Source: Coprothermobacterota bacterium (GTDB lineage: Bacteria > Caldisericota > JANLFM01). Taken from it: a stretch of 6,378 nucleotides of DNA. The notes under the pieces were generated by a model, which was not told where the DNA came from, did not search any database, and worked only from the letters and a program-made list of their open reading frames with translations. The stretch is taken from positions 1 through 6,378 of the forward strand of contig JAPLHX010000098.1 in the NCBI GenBank assembly GCA_026389415.1, written 5' to 3'. The position numbers and the translations under genes are program-made. Each line of letters begins with the position of its first letter. The first letter of the stretch is position 1. Positions 1-5,478 of this stretch are shown here, piece after piece.

Positions 1-33
1 CCAGGGACCGGTGGAAGGGGACACGACACCCAC
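1..33 (-). CDS. Probable 5' end of a leftward gene, partial
   Basis: Reading leftward, a GTG at 33-31 opens a frame that stays open for 11 codons to the window edge (MGVVSPSTGPW). The start is chosen because an AAAGGAG ribosome site sits five bases upstream and an extended -10 element lies further up, giving a normal leader of roughly 58 bases. Too little protein is visible to name a function. An ATG at 49-47 opens another frame (MQRRYGGCR...) but has only a weak AAGG upstream, so I prefer the GTG. If real, this gene is divergent from the acetyltransferase gene and shares the 34-209 intergenic region with it. Confidence 0.4.
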   Translation of the reverse strand, partial: MGVVSPSTGPW

Positions 34-38
34 CGTAT

Positions 39-45
39 CTCCTTT
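39..45 (-). promoter_or_regulatory. Ribosome binding site for the left-edge gene
   Basis: The minus strand reads AAAGGAG, then ATACG, then GTG. It is a strong Shine-Dalgarno with a five-base spacer, and it decides the GTG start at 33 over the nearby out-of-frame ATG. Confidence 0.45.
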
Positions 46-97
46 GCATAAACGCCTTGGTTTGATTGGCAAGGGGAATCCCTCCTTCACTCCTGCG

Positions 98-106
98 ATT
101 TTAGCA
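98..106 (-). promoter_or_regulatory. Extended -10 promoter candidate for the left-edge gene
   Basis: The minus strand reads TGCTAAAAT, an extended -10 (TGn followed by TAAAAT, five of six consensus bases). The hexamer 17 bases upstream is AACCTC, so no good -35 is seen, which extended -10 promoters tolerate. Transcription would start near position 91, about 58 bases before the GTG. Confidence 0.35.
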
Positions 107-175
107 AAAAGAGAGCGGGAGAGGTTGAGCTTCTTGCTATCCTATGGAAGTAGATCAAGTGCGGCTCCGAACGAA

Positions 176-202
176 TTCCCAATTGATTCATCCAATTGGG
201 AG
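176..202 (+). promoter_or_regulatory. Hairpin covering the Shine-Dalgarno of the GNAT gene
   Basis: TCCCAATTG (177-185) and CAATTGGGA (193-201) are perfect reverse complements around a seven-base loop, ATTCATC, and a T-G wobble (176/202) extends the stem. The 3' arm contains GGGAG of the ribosome site GGGAGGTGA (198-206), which serves the TTG start at 210. Folded, the stem would hide most of the Shine-Dalgarno. This could damp translation or make it conditional on temperature, a ligand or a protein; regulation is inferred. No convincing sigma-70 promoter for the rightward gene was found between 34 and 175. Confidence 0.5.
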
Positions 203-209
203 GTGAAAT

Positions 210-1175
210 TTGAATACTACTGAGTTCCGACTCTACCAACCGAACGATGCCGAAGCGGTGGCGGAAATCTACAATTCCGCTGCGCCGGGGCACCGTGCCA
301 TCTCCGCCGAACAAGCGCGCTTCTGGGAAGAAACGCGCGATCCCAAATGCCGCAATGCCCGCTGGGTGAAAGAGGCGGACGGCCAGGTCGTCGCCTACGG
401 CGAATACTCGCAGTGGACCTTGATGTTCCATCCGCGCAAGTTCAACCTGGAGATCACCGTGCTGCCCGCCTGGCAGCGTCAGGGGCTCGGTACGGCTCTC
501 TACCGGCACCTGGAGGACGCCCTGCAGCCGTTCGATCCGCTCTCCCTGTCCGCCTGGGTATTGGAATCCTACCCACACTGGCTCCGCTTCTACCAGGAGC
601 GCGGCTTTCGGGAAGAGATGCGGGTGAGCGAATCCGCGCTGGACGTAATCGCTTTCGATTTCGCGCCTTATGAAGGCCACCAGCAGCAGGTGGAGGCGAA
701 AGGGTTTCGCATCGCCACCTACCAGGAGCTGGAAGCGGACCCCCAGCGCGACCGTAAGGTCTACGAGCTGGAAGATGACCTCTCGCGGGACGTGCCGCAG
801 CCCGATCCTTACACCTCGACCTCGCTGGAGTACTTCCAGGCCAGAATTCTGCGCAACCCGGATTTCCTGCCGGATGCCTATTTCCTGATGCTGCACGGGG
901 ACGAGTACGTCGGCATGTCCAACTTCTGGCGGTCTACCACGCCGCACCACCTGCAGCAAGGCCTGACCGGGGTCCGACGCGCCTACCGTCGGCGGGGGAT
1001 CGCCCTGGCCCTGAAGCTGTTCGGCCTCCGCTACGCCAAAGAGCGCGGGACGACCCACATCCGCACGGAAAACGCAGTGGGGAATGAATCGATGCTGGCC
1101 ATCAACCGGCGGCTGGGGTTCGTGCCGTTGCCGGTCTGGATCGGTCTGAAAAAGAGGCTGAAAGAAGAGGAATAG
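210..1175 (+). CDS. GNAT-family N-acetyltransferase with two GNAT domains
   Basis: This 321-residue cytoplasmic protein probably transfers an acetyl group from acetyl-CoA to an unknown amine. It holds two GNAT folds in tandem. The first spans about residues 5-150, with the acetyl-CoA loop QRQGLGTAL at 89-97 preceded by beta-strand EITVLP, and a motif-B-like WLRFYQERGF at 124-133. The second spans about 165-305, with RRRGIALAL at 260-268 and the typical ending T-E-N...N-x-x-M-x-x-I-N-x-x-L-G-F (286-304). Both pyrophosphate-binding loops look intact, so both halves may bind CoA, though in many double-GNAT proteins only one half is catalytic. The start is TTG at 210, six bases after GGAGG, and no better in-frame start is near. 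The gene stands alone, convergent with the stalk-protein gene 68 bp downstream. Substrate cannot be told: antibiotic, polyamine, peptide or small-molecule acetylation are all possible. Confidence 0.9.
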   Translation: MNTTEFRLYQPNDAEAVAEIYNSAAPGHRAISAEQARFWEETRDPKCRNARWVKEADGQVVAYGEYSQWTLMFHPRKFNLEITVLPAWQRQGLGTALYRHLEDALQPFDPLSLSAWVLESYPHWLRFYQERGFREEMRVSESALDVIAFDFAPYEGHQQQVEAKGFRIATYQELEADPQRDRKVYELEDDLSRDVPQPDPYTSTSLEYFQARILRNPDFLPDAYFLMLHGDEYVGMSNFWRSTTPHHLQQGLTGVRRAYRRRGIALALKLFGLRYAKERGTTHIRTENAVGNESMLAINRRLGFVPLPVWIGLKKRLKEEE

Positions 1176-1243
1176 CGGAGCTGAAACGGCTTCAGGCGCA
1201 AAGGTCCGAGCCGAAAACGAAAGCGACGAAAAAAAGAAGTGAA

Positions 1244-2308
1244 TCAGGGCCCCAGGTCAGGGTAGGTAATCCGTGCCTCCTGCGGGGGAAACCATTCCAC
1301 TTTAGCGCCCAGTTTTTCCGAGATGAAGCGCATTGGCATCATCGTCCGCCCCGGGGCTTGGATGAACGGAACCACGTAAGGATTACCGGGATCGATCAAT
1401 ACATAACTTCCGTTCACGGACGCGGAATTCTGTCCGATCCAGAGCTCGATCGTATTGCCCAAGTGTTTGATCTCCACCTTGTCCGGCGGATACCAGTCCA
1501 CGGTCGCGCCCAGCTCTTGTGCTACATAGCGGATGGGAAGGAAGGCGCGGCTCTCCACGATCACCAGTGTGGTGTCCATCGTTTTGGGGGTGGTATCCAC
1601 GAAATAGACGGTGCTGCCGACGAAGAACTTCAGAACCAGGGGAGAGATCGAAAACGGCGGAGAAGGCGGCGTTGTATCCACTTCGATCGCCGCCTGCACC
1701 CAAGCGACCCCGTCTTTATCGTCCGGGTGAGCGGTGTGCACGAACAGGCCGAATCCCCCCGTCTTGCCGGCATAGGGAGAGAGGTCCACCCTCACCTCCC
1801 GCAGCGAGCCGTCGTAGTCTTTTGTCTCGTTGATCAGCTTGATCATCGGTTGGGCGGGATCGTCTTCCGCAAACGCCACGCCCACCACGACCCCCTGTTC
1901 GTCGGCGTGCTCCCCCTTCTGGAAACCGAACACTGCGTGCAAGGAGGCATTGGCCGGGACGTAGACGTGCCGATAGTCGCCGGTGACTCCATTTTCGCCG
2001 GTCCCCGCTCCCGTCAGAGCGGCATACATCAAGAGAGGGGTGGGGTAGGTCAGGCCATCTTCCATATCCGTTTGAATGGAACCGTACCGAGCCTCTCCGT
2101 CGAACACTTGCCAACCACCACCGCCAAAATTAAGCGGAGAGGAGACTCCCGCTTTCCAACTATTCCATTCCGCGTTGGGCGCGTTGACGAGGAAGTCGTA
2201 GGCAATCACAGGTGCAGCCAGGGAAATCGGTGGGGCGATGAAGGCTCCGGTTAATAGCAGGGAGAAACTCAACAGAATGGCTATCAGCAATATCGCATGT
2301 CGTTTCAT
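1244..2308 (-). CDS. Secreted protein with C-terminal copper-amine-oxidase-N ('stalk') domain
   Basis: The product is a 354-residue exported protein. Residues 1-33 are a signal peptide: MKRH, a long Leu/Ile-rich core, and a likely cleavage after ISLAA at about residue 32. Residues 34-212 form a domain I do not recognise by name; segments such as WQVFDGEARYGS and VDLSPYAGKTGGFGLFVH suggest a secreted beta-sandwich (inference). A short Thr/Pro hinge (211-219, DTTPPSPPF) leads to residues 226-350, a good match to the copper amine oxidase N-terminal-like domain (PF07833): LPIRYVAQELGATVDWYP, VNG, then GRTMMPMRFISEKLGAKVEWFP. Despite the family name, no amine oxidase catalytic domain is present; this domain is common as an extracellular module in Bacillota. 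The start is fixed by AAAGGAGGG seven bases upstream. The gene is divergent from the Kelch-SLH gene and convergent with the GNAT gene. Role unknown; probably cell envelope or extracellular. Confidence 0.85.
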   Translation of the reverse strand: MKRHAILLIAILLSFSLLLTGAFIAPPISLAAPVIAYDFLVNAPNAEWNSWKAGVSSPLNFGGGGWQVFDGEARYGSIQTDMEDGLTYPTPLLMYAALTGAGTGENGVTGDYRHVYVPANASLHAVFGFQKGEHADEQGVVVGVAFAEDDPAQPMIKLINETKDYDGSLREVRVDLSPYAGKTGGFGLFVHTAHPDDKDGVAWVQAAIEVDTTPPSPPFSISPLVLKFFVGSTVYFVDTTPKTMDTTLVIVESRAFLPIRYVAQELGATVDWYPPDKVEIKHLGNTIELWIGQNSASVNGSYVLIDPGNPYVVPFIQAPGRTMMPMRFISEKLGAKVEWFPPQEARITYPDLGP

Positions 2309-2315
2309 CTTTCGA

Positions 2316-2324
2316 CCCTCCTTT
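2316..2324 (-). promoter_or_regulatory. Ribosome binding site of the stalk-domain gene
   Basis: The minus strand reads AAAGGAGGG, then TCGAAAG, then ATG. It is a near-consensus Shine-Dalgarno with normal spacing, which settles the ATG at 2308. Confidence 0.85.
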
Positions 2325-2335
2325 GGATGATCCCC

Positions 2336-2362
2336 ATTCTACTCCTTGAAGATAGGCAACAA
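2336..2362 (-). promoter_or_regulatory. Candidate promoter of the stalk-domain gene
   Basis: On the minus strand a TTGTTG hexamer (2362-2357) lies 15 bp before TAGAAT (2341-2336), which matches the -10 consensus at five of six bases. Transcription would begin near 2329, leaving a leader of about 20 bases that still includes the ribosome site. The -35 is weak and the spacer short, so this is only a candidate. Confidence 0.35.
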
Positions 2363-2374
2363 CCGAATCAGGGC

Positions 2375-2410
2375 TGCTGGCAGGAAGTCGTTGACAAACG
2401 CCTGCCTGCA
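2375..2410. promoter_or_regulatory. Dyad-symmetric element around the -35, possible operator
   Basis: TGCTGGCAGG (2375-2384) and CCTGCCTGCA (2401-2410) are reverse complements at nine of ten positions, separated by 16 bp. The centre, 2392.5, falls inside the TTGACA -35 of the Kelch gene promoter. A smaller inner dyad, CGTT/AACG (2389-2392 and 2397-2400), lies within the gap. Because the element is upstream of both predicted start sites, it would act as DNA rather than RNA, which suits a dimeric repressor or activator serving both divergent genes. Regulator unknown. Confidence 0.4.
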
Positions 2411-2435
2411 CTATAATGGAGGTGGTGGTTGACAA
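2390..2435 (+). repeat. Direct repeat GTTGACAA flanking the -10
   Basis: GTTGACAA occurs at 2390-2397 and again at 2428-2435, 38 bp apart, on either side of the TATAAT box. The first copy contains the -35. The second lies just inside the transcript and has no -10 at a proper distance (the hexamer 17 bp on is GGGAGA), so it is unlikely to be a second promoter. It may be chance or a protein-binding half-site. Confidence 0.3.
2391..2417 (+). promoter_or_regulatory. Sigma-70-type promoter of the Kelch-SLH gene
   Basis: TTGACA (2391-2396) and TATAAT (2412-2417) are both perfect consensus hexamers. The spacer is 15 bp, two shorter than the optimum, which often weakens a promoter or makes it depend on a factor. 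Transcription should start near 2424, giving a leader of about 114 bases before the ATG at 2538. Confidence 0.7.
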
Positions 2436-2537
2436 GTGAGACGGAACCTCGGGGAGATCCACTGTTCCTCCCCGCAACCGAATCCTCCAGATTCGATCAC
2501 CACTCATCTGGATGGGATGAGAAAGGGAGGAGTAACC
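2424..2537 (+). other. Structured 5' leader of the Kelch-SLH gene
   Basis: Two stems are visible by hand. CGGGGAG (2450-2456) pairs with CTCCCCG (2468-2474) around an 11-base loop. TCCAGAT (2486-2492) pairs with ATCTGGA (2506-2512), extended after a two-base bulge by ATCC (2482-2485) with GGAT (2515-2518). The ribosome site AAAGGGAGGAG (2522-2532) stays unpaired. I recognise no riboswitch class; the stems may simply stabilise the message. Confidence 0.4.
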
Positions 2538-4280
2538 ATGAAAAGGAACCGGATCCTCTGGGGAAGACGAGCGCTGGTCGTCCTCCTGGCGGTTTTTCTA
2601 GTGGCAGGGACCTTTTTGGGGGCCTCCGCCCGTGCGCCGGCCATCGCCGGCGGTCCCTTGCCGTTCTTGCTCGGGCGCACCGGGGCTACATGGTATGAAA
2701 CGAATACCCCGATCGTGCCGGCCAACACCCCAAGCGGACGCTTCCTTCACGCAATGGCCACCCTTCCTTCGGGAGATGTGCTTCTCTTCGGCGGATATGA
2801 CGGCACCAACTACCTCAACGATACCTGGCTCTTTAATGCCGGCAACAAGACTTGGTCTCAGGTGCTCACATCTCCCATCCCAGTTCAGCGCCGTGCCCAC
2901 GCCATGGTCACAACCCCCCAGGGAGTGCTTCTTTTCGGCGGATTCGACGGTTACGGCTTCCTCAACGATACCTGGCTCTTCAATGCCGGCAGCCAAACTT
3001 GGTCTCTGCTATCTACTACGTCCGCCCCGTCTGCGCGCGCCAATCACGCCATGGCCGCCACCCCCGGGGACGACGTGCTCCTCTTCGGGGGCACCAATAG
3101 CAGCGGTTCGCTGAACGACACCTGGCTCTTCGATACCCTGATCAATAAATGGAGCCAAATTCCCGTCGGACCCTCTGCTCCATCCAAGCGCTATTGGCAC
3201 GCCATGGCCGACACCCCCACGGGGGTACTCCTTTTTGGGGGGTTCAGTTGGACGGCTAACTTCTTCAATGACACCTGGCTCTTCGACAGCTTCACCAATA
3301 CTTGGAGCCAGATCACCGGCTCTGACATCACCCCGCCGGCGCGTTTTGGTCATGCCATGGCCGCAACCCCCGCGGGAGATGCGCTCCTCTTCGGGGGAGT
3401 GGAGGAGGGGCACTACCTTGGCGAAACCTGGATCTACGTCGTAAGCGAGAAAAACTGGTATCCCATCGGCGTATTTCCTTACCCGCCCGAGCGCACCGCC
3501 CTTGCCATGGCCACCGCTTCCGCGGGGGTGCTCCTCTTCGGAGGACAGGGCAGCAACTACTTCAACGATACCTGGATCTACGGCGTGGTTGCACCGACGC
3601 CGACCGCTTCTCCCAGCCCCACGCCCACCGCGTCACCGACTCCCAGTCCTTCCCCTTCTCCCAGCCCCACGCCTTCTCTCTCCTTCCCCGATGTCCCGGC
3701 CGGCTACTGGGCCTATCCCGAGATTATGAGCCTGGTGATTGCGGGGGTGGTGAAAGGCTACCCGAACGGCACCTTCCAGCCGGAGAACGCGGTGACCCGG
3801 GCGGAATTCTGCAAAATGATCCTGCTCTCTCTGGGCTATGCGCTGGAGTTCCCGGAGAGCCCCTCCTTCCCGGATCTGGTGAAAGAGGAGTGGTACTACG
3901 GCTACGTGGAGGGAGTGTTCAAGCAGGGCCTGATCAAAGGCTACCCGGACCACACCTTCCGGCCGCAGGGCAACATCACGATGGCCGAAATCCTGACCAT
4001 TTGCGTCCGGGCCAAGGGATGGCAGGAAGTAGCACCTCCCGGACCCCCCCCAACCATTCTGTTGCAGGATCAGGACGGCTCCGTGCGAGCGATCACGGCG
4101 GCGGACTGGTACTACAAAGCGGTGGGGACCGCGGCCCAACACTGCCTGCTGATGTTCCCGGACCATCAGCAGATCATGACGGCGGGTGGCGGCAGCGACG
4201 AGTACCAGCTCCGCTTCAATACGGCGGCGACCCGCGCCCAGACGGCGGTCTTCCTGGCCCGGATGCCAGGCGCGCCCTAG
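2538..4280 (+). CDS. Exported Kelch beta-propeller protein with three SLH domains
   Basis: The 580-residue product is predicted to be exported and held on the cell wall. Residues 1-39 form a signal peptide (MKRNRILWGRR, then a hydrophobic core to about residue 29). Residues 66-349 contain six Kelch blades, each with a 'HAM...GVLLFGG...LNDTWLF...W' pattern; FGG occurs near 84, 133, 183, 233, 285 and 334, and DTW or ETW in every blade. Residues 352-380 are a Pro/Thr/Ser linker. Then come SLH domains at about 383-434 (FPDVPAGYWAYPEI...GYPNGTFQPENAVTRAEF), 443-495 (FPDL...GYPDHTFRPQGNITMAEI) and a degenerate third at 519-577 that ends TRAQTAVFLARM. SLH triplets bind secondary cell-wall polymers, often pyruvylated. 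The start is the ATG after AAAGGGAGGAG; the frame opens further upstream (ATG at 2436) but the later start gives the signal peptide and the ribosome site. The propeller's ligand is unknown; adhesion or carbohydrate binding is likely. No catalytic residues of galactose oxidase are evident. Confidence 0.92.
   Translation: MKRNRILWGRRALVVLLAVFLVAGTFLGASARAPAIAGGPLPFLLGRTGATWYETNTPIVPANTPSGRFLHAMATLPSGDVLLFGGYDGTNYLNDTWLFNAGNKTWSQVLTSPIPVQRRAHAMVTTPQGVLLFGGFDGYGFLNDTWLFNAGSQTWSLLSTTSAPSARANHAMAATPGDDVLLFGGTNSSGSLNDTWLFDTLINKWSQIPVGPSAPSKRYWHAMADTPTGVLLFGGFSWTANFFNDTWLFDSFTNTWSQITGSDITPPARFGHAMAATPAGDALLFGGVEEGHYLGETWIYVVSEKNWYPIGVFPYPPERTALAMATASAGVLLFGGQGSNYFNDTWIYGVVAPTPTASPSPTPTASPTPSPSPSPSPTPSLSFPDVPAGYWAYPEIMSLVIAGVVKGYPNGTFQPENAVTRAEFCKMILLSLGYALEFPESPSFPDLVKEEWYYGYVEGVFKQGLIKGYPDHTFRPQGNITMAEILTICVRAKGWQEVAPPGPPPTILLQDQDGSVRAITAADWYYKAVGTAAQHCLLMFPDHQQIMTAGGGSDEYQLRFNTAATRAQTAVFLARMPGAP
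3591..3677 (+). repeat. Pro/Thr/Ser-rich linker tract
   Basis: This tract encodes residues 352-380 of the Kelch-SLH protein: alternating TPTASPSP-type units on imperfect 6-base repeats such as CCCAGC/CCCACG. It is a flexible, possibly O-glycosylated spacer between propeller and wall anchor. Confidence 0.75.
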
Positions 4281-4337
4281 GCGAAAGTCCCACGCCGGCT
4301 CATGGCGGGATGGTGGTCTCGATCCGATGGCCGAGTG

Positions 4338-4451
4338 CTAGTGCGGAAACTGTTGTCGAACTCTGGCCGCAATCTGGCGATCGGTCATCTTATCAACCGC
4401 CTCACTCCAGAACATGCGTTCACCAAGGGGGGTCCCATCAACACGTTTTTT
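4338..4451 (-). other. Alternative-frame coding tail after the propeller lipoprotein
   Basis: In the -1 frame relative to the lipoprotein gene, a stop-free stretch encodes 37 residues and ends at TAG (4340-4338). It starts KKRVDGTPLGERMFW and ends TDRQIAARVRQQFPH. It has no start signal of its own: the codon before the two lysines is TGA. The charged, helix-like composition looks more like ordinary protein than the annotated C-terminus of the lipoprotein in the same DNA. It could be reached by -1 frameshifting, be joined in frame if the A7 run is miscounted by one base, or be the remnant of another gene fused to a truncated propeller gene. I do not recognise the family. Confidence 0.35.
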
Positions 4452-5416
4452 TCAGTTTGATCCGCTGTGCTATCGCCGGCACCGGCGTAGAGAGTCTGGG
4501 GCTTGGAGGGGTCGATAACCAGGCACACCACACGGCTATCCGTCAGTCCGCTAGAAGAATCAACCCAGTTGATCCCGCCGTCGCTACTCTTCCAGACCCC
4601 ATCACCGGCACCGGCGTAAATCACCTGAGAATTACCGGGGTCGATGGTCAGGGACCACATAGTGTTATCCGTCAACCCGGTGGAGGATCTGGTCCAGTTG
4701 ATCCCGCCGTCGCTACTCTTCCAGACCCCGTCGCGATCGGCGACGGCATAGGGGGTCTGGGTGCTGGCATAGACCACCTGGAGGTTCGAAGAGTCGACAG
4801 CCAGGCACTGCACCCAGTTCTCTGTCAGCCTGCCGGAGGAAGCAGCCCAACTCACCCCGCCATCACTGCTCTTGCATACCCTTCCACCAGCGGTGCCGGC
4901 GTAGAGGATCTGGGGGTTCGAGGGGTCGATGGCCAGTACACCACTGTCAGCCAGCCCAGTGGAGGAAGCGGTCCAAGCAGCTCCGCCGTCGCTGCTGTTG
5001 AAGACCCCGCTGCCCAAGATGCCGGCATACAGGATCTGGGGGTTGCCGGGGTCGATAGCCAGGCTCCGCACAGGTTTGTCAGCCAGCCCGGTGGAGGAAG
5101 CGACCCAACTCATTCCGCTGTCGCTGCTCTTCCAGACCCCGCGGCTATAGGTGCCGGCATAGAGCACCTGGGGATTCGAGAGGTCAATGGCCAGGCATTG
5201 GATCATTCTCTCTTGGAGAGGTAGTTTTTCCCAAACGCCCACAGTAACTCTGGTGCTGGTCGGAGTCGGAGTAGGGGTAGGGGTCGGAGTAGGGTTCGGC
5301 GATGCCGAAGTCGTCGTCGACGAGGGGATTGCTGTCGGGGTTGCCGGGCCGGCACAGCCGACAAGAAAGGATAAGACCAGCGTGACGGTCAGTACTGCGA
5401 GTGCAACTCTCTTCAA
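4385..5416 (-). CDS. Asp-box (BNR-like) beta-propeller lipoprotein, truncated last blade
   Basis: The 343-residue product should be a membrane-anchored lipoprotein. A hydrophobic signal peptide ends in lipobox LVGC with Cys21 as the lipidated residue. Residues 22-56 are a Pro/Thr/Ser stalk, then VTVGVWEKL (57-65). Residues 71-315 carry repeats of about 43-44 residues, 'SLAIDPSNPQ.LYAGT..GVWKSSDGG.SW..SS.GLTDS', with Asp-boxes (S-x-D-x-G-x-x-W) at 97-104, 141-148, 183-190, 234-241 and 277-284. This resembles sortilin/Ycf48/sialidase-type propellers; no sialidase catalytic residues are recognisable. The sixth repeat stops after LYAGAGD (315) and the last 28 residues do not match the repeat. The start is TTG at 5416, six bases after GGGAGGA, and it places the signal peptide correctly. 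It is convergent with the Kelch-SLH gene and downstream, in the same direction, of its partial paralogue. Ligand unknown. Confidence 0.85.
   Translation of the reverse strand: MKRVALAVLTVTLVLSFLVGCAGPATPTAIPSSTTTSASPNPTPTPTPTPTPTSTRVTVGVWEKLPLQERMIQCLAIDLSNPQVLYAGTYSRGVWKSSDSGMSWVASSTGLADKPVRSLAIDPGNPQILYAGILGSGVFNSSDGGAAWTASSTGLADSGVLAIDPSNPQILYAGTAGGRVCKSSDGGVSWAASSGRLTENWVQCLAVDSSNLQVVYASTQTPYAVADRDGVWKSSDGGINWTRSSTGLTDNTMWSLTIDPGNSQVIYAGAGDGVWKSSDGGINWVDSSSGLTDSRVVCLVIDPSKPQTLYAGAGDSTADQTEKNVLMGPPLVNACSGVRRLIR
4445..4451 (-). promoter_or_regulatory. A AAA AAC slippery heptamer near the lipoprotein 3' end
   Basis: In the lipoprotein frame the minus strand reads ACT GAA AAA AAC GTG, which contains an in-frame A AAA AAC heptamer of the kind used for -1 frameshifting (IS1 is the classical bacterial example). 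A slip here leads into the 37-residue alternative tail. I see no strong stem-loop directly downstream or stimulatory Shine-Dalgarno upstream, so function is uncertain; the A7 run is also a typical place for sequencing or mutational indels. Confidence 0.35.
5230..5320 (-). repeat. DNA segment shared between the two propeller genes, copy 1
   Basis: This segment encodes the Pro/Thr stalk and VTVGVWEKL of the complete lipoprotein. It matches 5965-6040 inside the partial paralogue, including an identical 18-mer (TCGGCGATGCCGAAGTCG at 5296-5313 and 6013-6030 on the plus strand) and similar flanks. The two copies differ mainly in the number of 6-base Pro-Thr units. Confidence 0.7.
5258..5297 (-). 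repeat. Imperfect 6-base tandem repeat encoding Pro-Thr
   Basis: On the plus strand units such as GTCGGA, GTAGGG and GTCGGG follow each other. On the coding strand they give the PTPTPTPTPTPT stalk of the lipoprotein. The paralogue has only three such units, so the tract probably expands and contracts by slippage. Confidence 0.7.
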
Positions 5417-5422
5417 TTCAGT

Positions 5423-5429
5423 TCCTCCC
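5423..5429 (-). promoter_or_regulatory. Ribosome binding site of the propeller lipoprotein gene
   Basis: The minus strand reads AGGGAGGA, then ACTGAA, then TTG. The strong Shine-Dalgarno with a six-base spacer supports the rare TTG start at 5416, directly before the signal peptide MKRVALAV. Confidence 0.75.
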
Positions 5430-5449
5430 TCTGTGTGCTGCTCTGTTCC

Positions 5450-5478
5450 ATTCCAGACAAAGAATCGGTTCTGTTCAA
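5450..5478 (-). promoter_or_regulatory. Candidate promoter of the propeller lipoprotein gene
   Basis: The minus strand shows TTGAAC (5478-5473) and TGGAAT (5455-5450) separated by exactly 17 bp; each matches four of six consensus bases. Transcription would start near 5443, leaving a leader of about 27 bases. The match is moderate, and the gene might instead be read from the upstream paralogue's transcript. Confidence 0.35.

Noticed and set aside
55..74. CCTTG/CAAGG hairpin as a terminator of an upstream gene
   Set aside because: A five-bp stem with a 10-base loop followed by GGGAATCCC, with no U tract.
11..223. Plus-strand 70-codon frame from a GTG at 11
   Set aside because: No ribosome site, overlaps the GNAT start and the divergent promoter, and the product resembles no protein I know.
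87..1058. Long minus-strand frame of 323 codons antisense to the GNAT gene
   Set aside because: It is a shadow of GC-rich codon usage. The plus frame has intact GNAT motifs and a ribosome site; the antisense frame has no recognisable motif.
1176..1243. Bidirectional terminator between the convergent GNAT and stalk genes
   Set aside because: There is a 5-bp stem (CTGAA/TTCAG, 1181-1195) with no U-run, and on the minus strand a U7 run (1235-1229) without a stem before it. Neither makes a proper intrinsic terminator.
1358..2254. Plus-strand frame of 298 codons opposite the stalk-domain gene
   Set aside because: His/Arg-rich shadow with no ribosome site. The minus strand encodes a signal peptide and a recognisable stalk domain.
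1244..2308. A true copper amine oxidase enzyme
   Set aside because: Only the small N-terminal-like (stalk) domain is present; there is no catalytic domain, topaquinone site or copper-binding His cluster.
4281..4337. Terminator after the Kelch-SLH gene
   Set aside because: Only a 4-bp stem (CGCC/GGCG around 4293-4307) with no T-run. The T7 at 4446-4452 has no stem immediately before it.
3890..5224. Plus-strand frame of 444 codons running from inside the Kelch-SLH gene through the antisense of the propeller gene
   Set aside because: It lies out of frame over SLH domains and antisense to Asp-box repeats; its apparent repeats (such as DPAVATLPDP) mirror the propeller repeats on the other strand.
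4385..5416. Sialidase annotation for the Asp-box propeller
   Set aside because: Asp-boxes are structural. The catalytic Arg triad and Tyr/Glu pair of sialidases are not recognisable, and the repeats are too uniform.
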